Origin: CAINVV01 sp964506325
Lineage (GTDB): Bacteria; Bacteroidota; Bacteroidia; Bacteroidales; Prolixibacteraceae
DNA length: 21,713 bases
Direction: 5' to 3'
Assembly (NCBI GenBank): GCA_964506325.1
Contig: CAZDLO010000054.1
Span: forward strand, 1-21,713
Each line of letters starts with the position of its first letter. Position 1 is the first letter of the stretch. The notes beneath the pieces are model-generated. The model did not search any database. It saw only the letters and a list, made by a program, of their open reading frames with translations, and was not told the origin of the DNA. This document shows, one piece after another, positions 1 through 7,720 of this stretch. A program made the position numbers and the translations under genes.

Positions 1-3
1 CGT

Positions 4-66
4 ATTCCCCTCCACTCATAACTCCTAACTCATAATTCCTAACTCATATATTCCAGCTCATAACTC
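4..66. repeat. 14-bp degenerate tandem repeat at the 3' end of mutS2
   Basis: About four and a half units in exact 14-bp register. On the plus strand the clearest units are ATAACTCCTAACTC (18-31) and ATAATTCCTAACTC (32-45), flanked by more degenerate units at 4-17 and 46-59 and a partial unit at 60-66. The repeat runs through the mutS2 stop codon (58-60), so the last codons of mutS2 lie in it. A related array in the opposite orientation lies at 21536-21577. The unit and register are seen directly; its role is unknown. Confidence 0.75.
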
Positions 67-2535
67 AACAATGGTAATGCCCGATCCGCCAAACTGAACA
101 TGCTCGTCGCGAAATTTTTTGATCGCCGGCTCGGATTTGAGAAAGGCACGGATCATTTCACGCAGAATGCCGTTGCCCTTGCCATGCAATATGTGCAATT
201 CATTGGCTTCAACCATGATAGCATCGTCAACGAAGTCCCGGATGTTTTGAAGTGCCTCTTCGGCACGCATACCGCGAACATCAATCCTTGGCCTAAAGCT
301 CAGCTTTTTCTCGTTGATTTCCCGGTTTATTCTTGCCGTCGTGTAGTTTTCCCTGGTTTTCTTCACTTCGTTGTGTGAGACTATGGTTACCCGCTCACGT
401 TTAACAACCGACCGCAGCTGGCCAAAGGCGACAACCAGGTTGTTGCCGTTTATTTCCAGCACAATACCCAGAGTTTCCTGGTCTTTCAGTTTGATCCAGC
501 TACCTATTTCAGGTTCATTTGGTTTGGCGGCAACTTCGCCAATATTTTTTTCAGGTTTATCGTTTTGTGGCCTCTCTTTTTTGCGGATTTCACGTTGTTT
601 GATTTTCTCCATCTTCATGGAAATCAGCTCATCCTCAGAATTCAATGCTTTTGCAATAACTTCCTTGAAATCTTCCAGTTTTTTGCGGGCTTCTTTTGTC
701 TTTTCTTTTTCAGCTGCTGATTCCCTGATGTCACGGATAGTCTGCTCCACAAGTCTGTTCGAGGAAGCCAGTATCTCTGCTGCCTCTTTCTTTGCCTTGT
801 CAAGTATTTCCTTTCTCAGTTTTTTTACTTCAGAAAGATTTTCTTCATACGTGGCCGAAAGATCATCCAGCTTTTTCTCCGATTGCCGGATATTCTGTCG
901 TTTGGTTTCCCAGTACCGTTTATCCCTGACGATATCTCTCAGGTGTTTGTCAAAATCGATATGGTCTTTGCCTATCTTGTCGGTTGCTTCCTGCAATATG
1001 TCCTCAGGAAGCCCAATCTTGCGTGCAATTTCGAAGGCGAAAGAACTGCCGGGTTTCCCGATCTGAAGCTGGAACAGGGGCTCCATCCTGTTGGAGTCGT
1101 ACAACATCGCCCCGTTGGCAATTCCGGAAACAGAGGAAGCAAAGTGTTTGAGGTTGGTATAATGGGTTGTGAGAACCCCATAGCTCTGTAATGTATTGAT
1201 CCGGTTGAGAATTGATTCAGCAATGGCTCCTCCCAGCATAGGCTCGGTTCCCGTACCGAATTCATCAATGAGTACCAGGGATTGGGGATTACAGTTCTTA
1301 ACAAAAAATTTCATGTCCCTGAGATGTGAACTGTAGGTGCTCAGGTCGTTGTCAAGCGATTGATTGTCACCAATATCAATAAATATCTTTTCAAATATGC
1401 CCGCCACACTATCCAGGTGTAGCGGAACGGGTAAGCCACATTGCAAACTGTACTGCAGCAACCCGACAGTTTTCAGGCAGACAGACTTTCCCCCGGCATT
1501 GGGGCCTGAAATCAGCAAGATCCTGTCCTCTTTGGTGAGGCGGATGTTCAATGGCACAATCTTTCTTTTTTCCTTGGCGAGGTTTCTCTCCAGCAGAGGA
1601 TGCCTGGCTTCCAGCCAGTTGAGCTCAGGATAACTTACCAGCAGCGGCTTGACTGATTTACTCTCATTCGACCAAAGGGCTTTTGCCCTGATGAAATCAA
1701 GTATTCCCAGAATTTCATAGGATTTTTCCAATTCATCCGCATAAGGGCGCAACTCATCCGTAAATTTTGTGAGAATTCTGACAATTTCCCGTCTCTCAGC
1801 AGATTCCAGCTCACGGATCCGGTTGTTGGTCTCAACAATCTCTTCAGGCTCTATGAAAGAAGTGCGGCCGGTAGCCGATTCGTCGTGCACAATACCTTTC
1901 ATTTTCCTTTTATTGGCGGATATAACCGGGATCACAGCTCTTCCGTCACGAATGGATACAGTTACATCTTTCTCTACAAGGCCTTCAGATTGGGCATGCT
2001 TGAGAATTTTTGCCATTAATCTGGACACCCCCGACTGCAGGGAGAGTATCTCCCTCCGTATTTTTACCAGGTCGGGCGAAGCATTGTCTTTTATGGTACC
2101 ATTTTTGGTCAGAATCTGGTCGATCTTATCATAAAGAAAAGGGAAAACATGGATATCCCGTATCACCTGGTAGAGGCAGGGAAAAGTTTCCTGTTCTTTC
2201 TCCCTGAAAAAGGAGACTATGGATCTGAGGGTTTCAAGGGATCTTTTCAGATCAAAAAGTTCGAATACTTCAAGAAAAGTGCCCTGGATTTTGGATTTTC
2301 TCAGGACAGGCCGCATATCGATAAAGTAGCCCGTCGGGAAATTAAATTCTTCCCTGATGATTTTCTGGAACTCAATGGTCTCATCAATCATTTTTTCTAC
2401 AAGGACCGGATCCGTGGAAAAACGGCAATCAGCCACACGCTCCTTTCCAAGGTCGCTGAGACACCTGTTGACCAGTAGTTCGCGTACCTTGTCAAAACCA
2501 ATTTTATTTTCGAAATTCTCAGGATAAATAAGCAT
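58..2535 (-). CDS. mutS2: MutS2 family ATPase/endonuclease with C-terminal Smr domain
   Basis: MutS2 is a MutS-family ATPase without the mismatch-recognition domain; family members suppress homologous recombination or act in rescue of collided ribosomes. Using the ATG at 2533-2535 the protein has about 825 residues, normal for the family. Visible features: MutS core helices; Walker A GPNAGGKS near residues 344-351; Walker B LVLIDEFGTGTEP near 420-432; a long charged coiled-coil clamp/linker near 510-680; a C-terminal Smr nuclease domain with DVRGMRAEEA and the LHILHGKGNG motif. The open frame extends to a GTG at 2556 (seven more codons), but family members usually start near MIYPENFENKIGF, so the ATG is preferred. 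It has its own promoter (2648-2678) and is divergent from the acyltransferase gene. Identity is secure; which MutS2 activity it has here is not shown by sequence. Confidence 0.95.
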   Translation of the reverse strand: MLIYPENFENKIGFDKVRELLVNRCLSDLGKERVADCRFSTDPVLVEKMIDETIEFQKIIREEFNFPTGYFIDMRPVLRKSKIQGTFLEVFELFDLKRSLETLRSIVSFFREKEQETFPCLYQVIRDIHVFPFLYDKIDQILTKNGTIKDNASPDLVKIRREILSLQSGVSRLMAKILKHAQSEGLVEKDVTVSIRDGRAVIPVISANKRKMKGIVHDESATGRTSFIEPEEIVETNNRIRELESAERREIVRILTKFTDELRPYADELEKSYEILGILDFIRAKALWSNESKSVKPLLVSYPELNWLEARHPLLERNLAKEKRKIVPLNIRLTKEDRILLISGPNAGGKSVCLKTVGLLQYSLQCGLPVPLHLDSVAGIFEKIFIDIGDNQSLDNDLSTYSSHLRDMKFFVKNCNPQSLVLIDEFGTGTEPMLGGAIAESILNRINTLQSYGVLTTHYTNLKHFASSVSGIANGAMLYDSNRMEPLFQLQIGKPGSSFAFEIARKIGLPEDILQEATDKIGKDHIDFDKHLRDIVRDKRYWETKRQNIRQSEKKLDDLSATYEENLSEVKKLRKEILDKAKKEAAEILASSNRLVEQTIRDIRESAAEKEKTKEARKKLEDFKEVIAKALNSEDELISMKMEKIKQREIRKKERPQNDKPEKNIGEVAAKPNEPEIGSWIKLKDQETLGIVLEINGNNLVVAFGQLRSVVKRERVTIVSHNEVKKTRENYTTARINREINEKKLSFRPRIDVRGMRAEEALQNIRDFVDDAIMVEANELHILHGKGNGILREMIRAFLKSEPAIKKFRDEHVQFGGSGITIVEL

Positions 2536-2647
2536 CGGGTCAATTGATACGGCCACGATTCATCCACCGCCAATCGAAATATTTACTATCCTCATGACTG
2601 TAAATTGCGGCAATTAAGAAACACATTATTCACAAATACATCCAATG

Positions 2648-2678
2648 CAAAAGTAGCAAGATTGAGCACGCCCGCAAA
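2648..2678 (-). promoter_or_regulatory. Bacteroidota-type promoter of mutS2
   Basis: On the minus strand TTTG (plus-strand CAAA 2675-2678) is followed after exactly 19 bases by TACTTTTG (plus-strand CAAAAGTA 2648-2655), a full match to TTTG-N19-TAnnTTTG. The inferred start near 2641 gives a leader of about 105 bases to the ATG at 2535. Confidence 0.7.
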
Positions 2679-2751
2679 AATTTCCTGGCAGATTGAATTA
2701 GATGGCAGTTTTATCTCCATATGCCAGCAGGTGCCAAAATTATTTTTTGAT

Positions 2752-2759
2752 TAACTTTG
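2752..2759 (+). promoter_or_regulatory. Candidate -7 box for the acyltransferase operon
   Basis: TAACTTTG matches the TAnnTTTG -7 element exactly and ends 20 bases before the ATG at 2780. No TTTG is seen at the expected -33 position, so this is a half-match only. Confidence 0.45.
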
Positions 2760-2779
2760 TGTCAAATTAATGATAGGTT

Positions 2780-3343
2780 ATGGTCCGGAGTATTTGTAAA
2801 TTTCTCATGCGCCTGTTTGGGTGGAAGCTTGTTGGGGGTCCTATTCCTGAACCCAAAGCTATTGTATTGGGTATTCCGCATACCTCCAACTGGGATTTTA
2901 TCATCTCTTTCCTGTATTACAGGGCTGTTGGCGGAAAATCCAATACGATGGTTAAAAAGGAGTTCTTTTTCTGGCCTATGGGTTATGTAATCCGGTTTAT
3001 GGGAGGGATCCCGGTAGACCGTTCCAAAGGGGCAAGTCTGATAAAACAGATTATTTCAGAATTCGGACGCCGTGAAATTATGCACCTTGCAATCGCGCCG
3101 GAAGGTACCAGGAAATCCGTTTCCAAATGGAAAGGTGGCTTTCATACCATCGCCCGCACCGCCAATATACCTGTATACCTGGCTTTTTTCGATTGGGGCC
3201 GCAAGCAGATTGGCTGGACGGAGAAGATTGAACTTACGGATGATCTGCAGGCCGATCTGAAGAGGATCCGGCAGTGGTACAAGGACCATGGAATCATTGG
3301 TCGCAATCCTGAAGGAATGAACTACGGAGATGATCTCGATTAA
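2780..3343 (+). CDS. PlsC-like 1-acylglycerol-3-phosphate acyltransferase family protein
   Basis: A short (187 aa) lysophospholipid acyltransferase-family protein, expected to move an acyl chain to a lysophospholipid or related acceptor at the inner membrane. The HX4D catalytic motif is present as PHTSNWDF near residues 33-40, the acceptor-binding EGTR motif as APEGTRKS near 109-116, and GGIPVDRS near 75-82 fits the third conserved block. The protein lacks the N-terminal membrane helix of full-length PlsC and is closer to the small family members common in Bacteroidota, whose exact substrate is often unknown. The ATG at 2770 runs into a stop quickly, so the start at 2780 is the only sensible one. 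The amidase gene follows after 18 bases, suggesting co-transcription. The acyltransferase fold is confident, the substrate is not. Confidence 0.85.
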   Translation: MVRSICKFLMRLFGWKLVGGPIPEPKAIVLGIPHTSNWDFIISFLYYRAVGGKSNTMVKKEFFFWPMGYVIRFMGGIPVDRSKGASLIKQIISEFGRREIMHLAIAPEGTRKSVSKWKGGFHTIARTANIPVYLAFFDWGRKQIGWTEKIELTDDLQADLKRIRQWYKDHGIIGRNPEGMNYGDDLD

Positions 3344-3361
3344 TTGAAAAAAATTCACCCA

Positions 3362-4141
3362 ATGGATCCCCTCAGAATTTCGCTGGTACAATTTGATATT
3401 GCCTGGGAGGATCCTATTGCCAACAGGTTGAAATTGGACCTGTTAATGGACCCTTTAAAGGGGAAGACGGATATAATTCTTCTTCCAGAGATGTTTACCA
3501 CCGGTTTTTCCATGAATGCCAGGGAATTGTCAGAAACAATGGATGGTATCACTGTGAAATGGATGCAGGAAATGGCCTCAGTCACCGGGGCAGCCATTGC
3601 AGGAAGTCTGATAATCAATGAAAACAGTCACTATTTTAACCGGTTTCTGTTTGTTACCCCGGAAGGTGAGATATTCAGCTATGATAAACGGCACCTTTTT
3701 TCTATCGGAGGTGAAAACCTCTGTTTTACACCAGGAAATAAAAGAGTGGTAATCAACTACTCCGGCTGGAAAATCGCACTTTTAATCTGTTACGACCTTC
3801 GTTTTCCTGTCTGGAGCAGAACTGCGGGGGATGCTGATCTGATGCTCTATGCAGCCAACTGGCCGCAGAGCAGGAAAATTGTATGGGAAACCCTTTTAAG
3901 GGCCAGGGCTATCGAAAACCAGGTCTATACCGCCGGGGTAAGCCGCACAGGCACTGACGGAACAGGTGTATTGTATTTTGGAGGCAGTATGGTAATTGAT
4001 CCAAAAGGAGAATTGCTGATCGGACTGTCAGATCTGTCAGATAAAGCCGGAACAATTACCCTCTCACTTAAGCAACTGAACAGTTTCAGGAAAAAATTCC
4101 CTGTCAGCCTGGATGCTGATTCTTTTCAAATTGCTGATTAG
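3362..4141 (+). CDS. Omega-amidase of the nitrilase superfamily (YafV type)
   Basis: Carbon-nitrogen hydrolase of about 259 residues. The catalytic triad is visible: Glu43 in LLPEMFTTGFS, Lys109 in YDKRHLF, Cys143 in LICYDLRFPVWSR. These blocks, together with ARAIENQVYTAGVSRTG, match the YafV/omega-amidase group, which hydrolyses 2-oxoglutaramate and 2-oxosuccinamate and is thought to repair or salvage the alpha-keto amides left by glutamine or KMTB transamination. A TTG directly after the preceding stop at 3344 would add six residues, but the ATG at 3362 fits the family N-terminus (MDPLRISLVQFD) better. The 3' end overlaps the convergent nitroreductase gene by 38 bases. In other bacteria YafV is linked to methionine salvage, but here it is 7 kb from the met operon, so no link is claimed. 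Confidence 0.88.
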   Translation: MDPLRISLVQFDIAWEDPIANRLKLDLLMDPLKGKTDIILLPEMFTTGFSMNARELSETMDGITVKWMQEMASVTGAAIAGSLIINENSHYFNRFLFVTPEGEIFSYDKRHLFSIGGENLCFTPGNKRVVINYSGWKIALLICYDLRFPVWSRTAGDADLMLYAANWPQSRKIVWETLLRARAIENQVYTAGVSRTGTDGTGVLYFGGSMVIDPKGELLIGLSDLSDKAGTITLSLKQLNSFRKKFPVSLDADSFQIAD

Positions 4142-4664
4142 CCGGATTTTCAAACTTGTTCCAGTAAACCACCTGTTCGAGGCTCTTTCTTTTTTTATCC
4201 GGTAGGTTGTCAGACAGAGGATACCCCACTGGAATCAGGGCTACAGGCTCAAAATTCTGAGGCAGGTTAAACAGGTCAGCACATTTTTCCGTATTGAAAT
4301 GGCAGACCCAGCAGGTACCCAGACCTGCATCGGTGGCAGCGAGCATCAGGTAGTCAATCGCTATCACAACGTCAATTTCAGTATAATCCTTGTCATCTGT
4401 CGGGCGGTGCCAGCCTTTGTTATGGTCACCAATCGCAACAATGCAGGCAGGTGCCGACTTAAACCAGTCACGATGGTAACATTCATGCAGCTTGCCAAGT
4501 ATATCAGGGTCGGTTACAATGATAAATGACCACGGCTGAAAGTTGACAGCAGATGGGGCCAGCAATGCAGTTTCAACAATATTTGAAAGTACATCCTTCT
4601 CAACTGGTCTTGATTGATAGCTTCTTACAGAATATCTTCTGTTGGCAAGTTCTTTAAAGTTCAT
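4104..4664 (-). CDS. Nitroreductase family FMN-dependent oxidoreductase
   Basis: 186-residue protein with the nitroreductase-family layout: the N-terminal FMN-phosphate site in NRRYSVRSYQSRPV (near residues 8-21), APSAVNFQPWSFIIV (near 36-50), a central IAIDYLMLAATDAGLGTCWVC segment, and a C-terminal PVALIPVGYPL segment. Members use NAD(P)H to reduce nitro compounds, quinones or enones; the natural substrate cannot be read from sequence. The short form is common in anaerobic and Bacteroidota lineages. The start at 4664 lies 21 bases after the proposed -7 box. It is convergent with the amidase gene and shares 38 bases with it. Confidence 0.88.
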   Translation of the reverse strand: MNFKELANRRYSVRSYQSRPVEKDVLSNIVETALLAPSAVNFQPWSFIIVTDPDILGKLHECYHRDWFKSAPACIVAIGDHNKGWHRPTDDKDYTEIDVVIAIDYLMLAATDAGLGTCWVCHFNTEKCADLFNLPQNFEPVALIPVGYPLSDNLPDKKRKSLEQVVYWNKFENPANQQFEKNQHPG

Positions 4665-4982
4665 ATTCCAGTCATCAGTTTTTGCTGGCTCAAATTTACG
4701 AAAGTTTATGAGATGTCAGTAACTGTTGAACCTGTCAGGACGAGAAATTAGCAACGTGTAATTTCCTGCGTTCAGTTAGGCAATCCGTTAGCCGGTTATT
4801 TTTTCACTGCAGGCGGCCCGGAAAGATTCCCGGGTAAATTAATTGTAAATTTAATGACCATTGTAAACTCACTGTTAATCATCCCGGGTAATCCATCATA
4901 AGGCCGATGCTATTTTGCGCGAAAAAGTGTAATTTTGCAGTCCGCAATATTTCCGTGATGAACGGATATTAAATAGATAAAA
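4665..4982. promoter_or_regulatory. Divergent intergenic region between nitroreductase and ABC-F genes
   Basis: Non-coding, 318 bases. For the minus-strand nitroreductase gene there is an exact -7 box TAAATTTG (plus-strand CAAATTTA 4691-4698), without a good -33. For the ABC-F gene there is an exact -7 box TAATTTTG at 4930-4937, again without a clear TTTG 19-20 bases upstream. Two direct copies of TCCCGGGTAA (4828-4837 and 4882-4891) lie upstream of the ABC-F promoter, each with a nearby TTGTAAA; they could be a regulator site but this is inference. Confidence 0.5.
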
Positions 4983-6596
4983 ATGATCACTGTTTCAAAT
5001 CTCTCCATTCAATTTGGCAAAAAACCGCTTTTCCAGGACGTCAGTTTGAAATTTATGCCGGGTAACTGCTATGGAGTTATCGGTGCTAACGGCGCTGGAA
5101 AATCGACACTTCTGAAAATAATTTCAGGCGACCTGGTATCATCAAAAGGTGATGTTTTGCAAGGCCCTGGAGAGCGCTTGTCAGTGCTGAGGCAGGACCA
5201 TTACGGTTACGAGGAATCGACGGTGCTAAATGCTGTTATGATGGGATTTGAGGAGTTGTGGAAAATCCAAAACGAAAAAAATATACTGTACTCGAAAGCT
5301 GATTTTTCGGAAGCTGACGGTTTGAGGGCTGCCGAGCTTGAAGAAAGATTCGCTGAAATTGATGGCTGGAATGCTGAAAGTGATGCAGCATCGCTGTTAA
5401 GCGGTCTTGGCATCAGGGAAGAGTATCATCACAGGCTGATGAAAGACCTTAGCGGAAAAGAGAAGGTCCGCGTGCTGCTGGCACAGGCACTTTTCGGAAA
5501 ACCTGACAACCTGTTGCTCGACGAGCCTACCAACGACCTTGACCTTGAAACCGTCATGTGGCTGGAAAACTACCTTTCCAACTATGACAATACTGTTTTG
5601 ATCGTGTCGCACGACAGGCACTTCCTGGATTCTGTCTGCACACATACCGTAGACATCGATTTTGGAAAAGTGCAGCTCTTTGCAGGCAACTACAGCTTCT
5701 GGTACCAGTCCAGTCAGCTGGCACTCCGCCAGCAACAGGCCCAGAACAAGAAAGCAGAGGAAAAAAGGAAAGAGCTGATGGAGTTCATCTCCCGGTTTAG
5801 TGCCAACGTCGCCAAGTCCAAACAAACTACCAGCCGTAAAAAAATGCTGGAAAAATTGAATGTCGATGAAATACAGCCTTCCACAAGGAAATATCCCGGC
5901 ATCATCTTCCTTCCTGATCGTGAGACTGGTAACAGAATACTGGAAATCAGGGGACTTACAAAAAGTGTAAATGGAGAGGTCCTGTTCAAAGACCTGGATT
6001 TTAATGTAGAAAAAGATGATAAAATCGTCTTCCTGTCCAAGGATCCAAGGGCAATGACAGCCTTTTTCGAGATTATCAACGGTTTCGAACAACCTGATTC
6101 CGGCACTTTCCATTGGGGACAGACCATTACACATTCCTACCTGCCCCTTGATCACACCAATTTTTTCACCAACGAACTTACCCTGGTCGACTGGCTGATG
6201 CAGTTTTCCGACGATTCAAGCGAGATTTATTTGCGTGGATATCTTGGAAAAATGCTTTTCTCAGGTGAGGAGGTGTATAAAAAAACCAATGTTTTGTCGG
6301 GAGGTGAGAAAATGAGGTGTATGATTTCCAGGATGATGCTGAGGAATGCCAATGTTCTGATATTTGACAATCCCACCAATCACCTGGACCTGGAATCTAT
6401 TCAGGCATTTAACAATAACTTAATTACGTTTAAGGGCAATATCCTGATGGCATCTCATGATCATGAATTTATCCAGACAGTTGCAAACAGGGTTATTGAG
6501 CTGACGCCTAAAGGAATAATCGATAAAATCACCGAATACGACGATTATATCTCCAACGATGAATTAAAGGAGCGGAGAAAATTAATGTATCAATAA
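4983..6596 (+). CDS. ABC-F family ATPase, YbiT-like, with degenerate second nucleotide site
   Basis: A soluble tandem ABC ATPase (537 aa) without membrane segments. ABC-F proteins bind the ribosomal E site and act in translation. The N-terminus (ITVSNLSIQFGKKPLFQDV) and length match the YbiT group. NBD1: Walker A GANGAGKST 34-42, signature LSGKE 156-160, Walker B LLLDEP with Glu181, switch His210. The interdomain linker spans about 240-300, with a charged KKAEEKRKELMEF helix. NBD2: the Walker A position reads LSKDPRAM (351-358) with no GKS/T, the signature LSGGE is intact (438-442), Walker B is LIFDNP with Asn463 in place of the catalytic Glu, and His492 is kept. One composite site is therefore canonical and the other degenerate. 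From memory, relatives in the phylum show a similar NBD2, so this may be an ancestral trait rather than decay. Confidence 0.9.
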   Translation: MITVSNLSIQFGKKPLFQDVSLKFMPGNCYGVIGANGAGKSTLLKIISGDLVSSKGDVLQGPGERLSVLRQDHYGYEESTVLNAVMMGFEELWKIQNEKNILYSKADFSEADGLRAAELEERFAEIDGWNAESDAASLLSGLGIREEYHHRLMKDLSGKEKVRVLLAQALFGKPDNLLLDEPTNDLDLETVMWLENYLSNYDNTVLIVSHDRHFLDSVCTHTVDIDFGKVQLFAGNYSFWYQSSQLALRQQQAQNKKAEEKRKELMEFISRFSANVAKSKQTTSRKKMLEKLNVDEIQPSTRKYPGIIFLPDRETGNRILEIRGLTKSVNGEVLFKDLDFNVEKDDKIVFLSKDPRAMTAFFEIINGFEQPDSGTFHWGQTITHSYLPLDHTNFFTNELTLVDWLMQFSDDSSEIYLRGYLGKMLFSGEEVYKKTNVLSGGEKMRCMISRMMLRNANVLIFDNPTNHLDLESIQAFNNNLITFKGNILMASHDHEFIQTVANRVIELTPKGIIDKITEYDDYISNDELKERRKLMYQ

Positions 6597-6597
6597 G

Positions 6598-6630
6598 TTT
6601 TTGTGGTTAATAATTAATTTCACATCTTTG
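6598..6630 (+). promoter_or_regulatory. Probable promoter of the LytTR regulator gene
   Basis: TTTTTG ending at 6603 is followed after 19 bases by CATCTTTG (6623-6630), one mismatch from TAnnTTTG. The spacing is ideal. It lies 61 bases before the ATG of the regulator gene, just after the ABC-F stop codon, so the regulator likely has its own promoter. Confidence 0.5.
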
Positions 6631-6691
6631 TTAATCCTAATAGAGAATGAGCCTGTACGTTTTTAGCGTGGAATTCTAAACCTAAGTTGTT

Positions 6692-7468
6692 ATGCTGTCA
6701 GTTGTTGTTATAGATGATGAACTGGTTGCCCTTAATTTATTGGCATCCCTTCTGAATAATTTCACGTCAATTCAGTTGAAAGTTGTGGGAAAGGCTACCA
6801 ACCTGACTGAAGGAATTGATCTGATAAAAAATACTAATCCTGACCTGGTCTTTCTCGATATTGAAATGCCTGACGGCAACGGTATGGAGATTTTCAATCT
6901 GCAGCTTTCCCAGAAGCTGAAGATTGTATTGGTAACGGGTCATGATAACTACGCCATCGATGCCATCAACAAGTCTGTAGCCGGGTACCTGCTTAAACCT
7001 GTTAATTTTCTCGAATTACAGAGTGTGATCAAGAAAATTGATAAGATGATCCGCTACGAACAGCAACAGCTGGAATTGGAGGACCGGATCAACGCTTTGT
7101 GTACCGCAGAAGCACCTGGAAAAAATCTGATCTTCGATGTTGAGAGTGGATTTATGATGGAAAATTCAAGGAATATTGAATATTGTGCTGCAGATCAGTC
7201 CTACGCCACTATATACACCTTTGCCAAAAGAGAGTTTGTTGTTTCCAAATCGCTCAAGGAGCTGGAAGCCTACCTGCCGGCCAATCAATTCTACCGTACC
7301 CATAAATCATACCTGGTTAATATTTATTACATACGGAAATTTGTCAGGTCAGGTGAAAGTTATGTACTACTGAAAAGTGGGGCAAAAATTCCTGTTTCGG
7401 TTAGAAAAGCTTCGATCATATTTAGCGACATCAAAGAATTGCTGACCCACAGGCTTATTGATGAATGA
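6692..7468 (+). CDS. LytTR-family response regulator
   Basis: 258-residue two-component regulator. The N-terminal receiver domain (about 1-120) has the acidic pair Asp8/Asp9, phospho-acceptor Asp56 in LVFLDIEMPDG, Thr82 in VTGHDNYAI and Lys102 in LLKPV, all as expected for an active receiver. The C-terminal LytTR DNA-binding domain (about 155-255) includes YCAADQSYATIYT, VVSKSLKELEAYLP, FYRTHKSYLVNI and GAKIPVSVRK. No LytS-type histidine kinase is adjacent, so the kinase must be encoded elsewhere. LytTR regulators usually bind paired direct repeats; I could not assign a target. Family identity is secure and its regulon unknown. Confidence 0.92.
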   Translation: MLSVVVIDDELVALNLLASLLNNFTSIQLKVVGKATNLTEGIDLIKNTNPDLVFLDIEMPDGNGMEIFNLQLSQKLKIVLVTGHDNYAIDAINKSVAGYLLKPVNFLELQSVIKKIDKMIRYEQQQLELEDRINALCTAEAPGKNLIFDVESGFMMENSRNIEYCAADQSYATIYTFAKREFVVSKSLKELEAYLPANQFYRTHKSYLVNIYYIRKFVRSGESYVLLKSGAKIPVSVRKASIIFSDIKELLTHRLIDE

Positions 7469-7524
7469 TACTGCCTCCGATTCAGTGGAAAAATTGGCCA
7501 GATCCGTGCATTTTACCAACTTTT

Positions 7525-7577
7525 AACCGAAACAACCAAAGAAATATTATCGCTTTGATAATGATTGGTTTACGGTT
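7525..7577 (+). terminator. Long imperfect hairpin downstream of the LytTR gene
   Basis: Three nested complementary arms: AACCG 7525-7529 with CGGTT 7573-7577; AACCAA 7534-7539 with TTGGTT 7565-7570; ATTATC 7546-7551 with GATAAT 7557-7562, around a GCTTT loop. The arms are separated by small internal loops. It sits 56 bases after the regulator stop and before the lipoprotein promoter. No clean U-run follows, so it may be a weak terminator, an mRNA 3' end or an operator-like site. Confidence 0.4.
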
Positions 7578-7644
7578 TAAGGCTTTTGGTTTATTCGATT
7601 ACCCGTTTTGTTTATAAAGTAATTAAATTTTGCAATTTATTTCG

Positions 7645-7652
7645 TAAATTTG
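7645..7652 (+). promoter_or_regulatory. Candidate -7 box of the lipoprotein gene
   Basis: TAAATTTG is an exact TAnnTTTG match 68 bases before the ATG at 7721. A TTTTG lies only 12 bases upstream (7628-7632), too near for a standard -33; the usual position has no TTTG. Confidence 0.4.
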
Positions 7653-7720
7653 CACCGAACCTTTTTGCTTAAGCATTTGTTGTTTTTAGTGAGGAGGGAA
7701 AACAATTAAAAATATTGAAC

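Noticed and set aside
371..1066. Long plus-strand ORF of 231 codons opposite mutS2
   Set aside because: It is Ser/Phe-rich antisense shadow of the mutS2 coiled-coil linker, with no family features.
3344..3361. TTG start for the amidase directly after the acyltransferase stop
   Set aside because: The added residues do not match the family N-terminus and an ATG lies six codons later.
5397..6155. 252-codon minus-strand ORF inside the ABC-F gene
   Set aside because: Antisense shadow of a clearly recognisable ABC ATPase; it shows no domain of its own.
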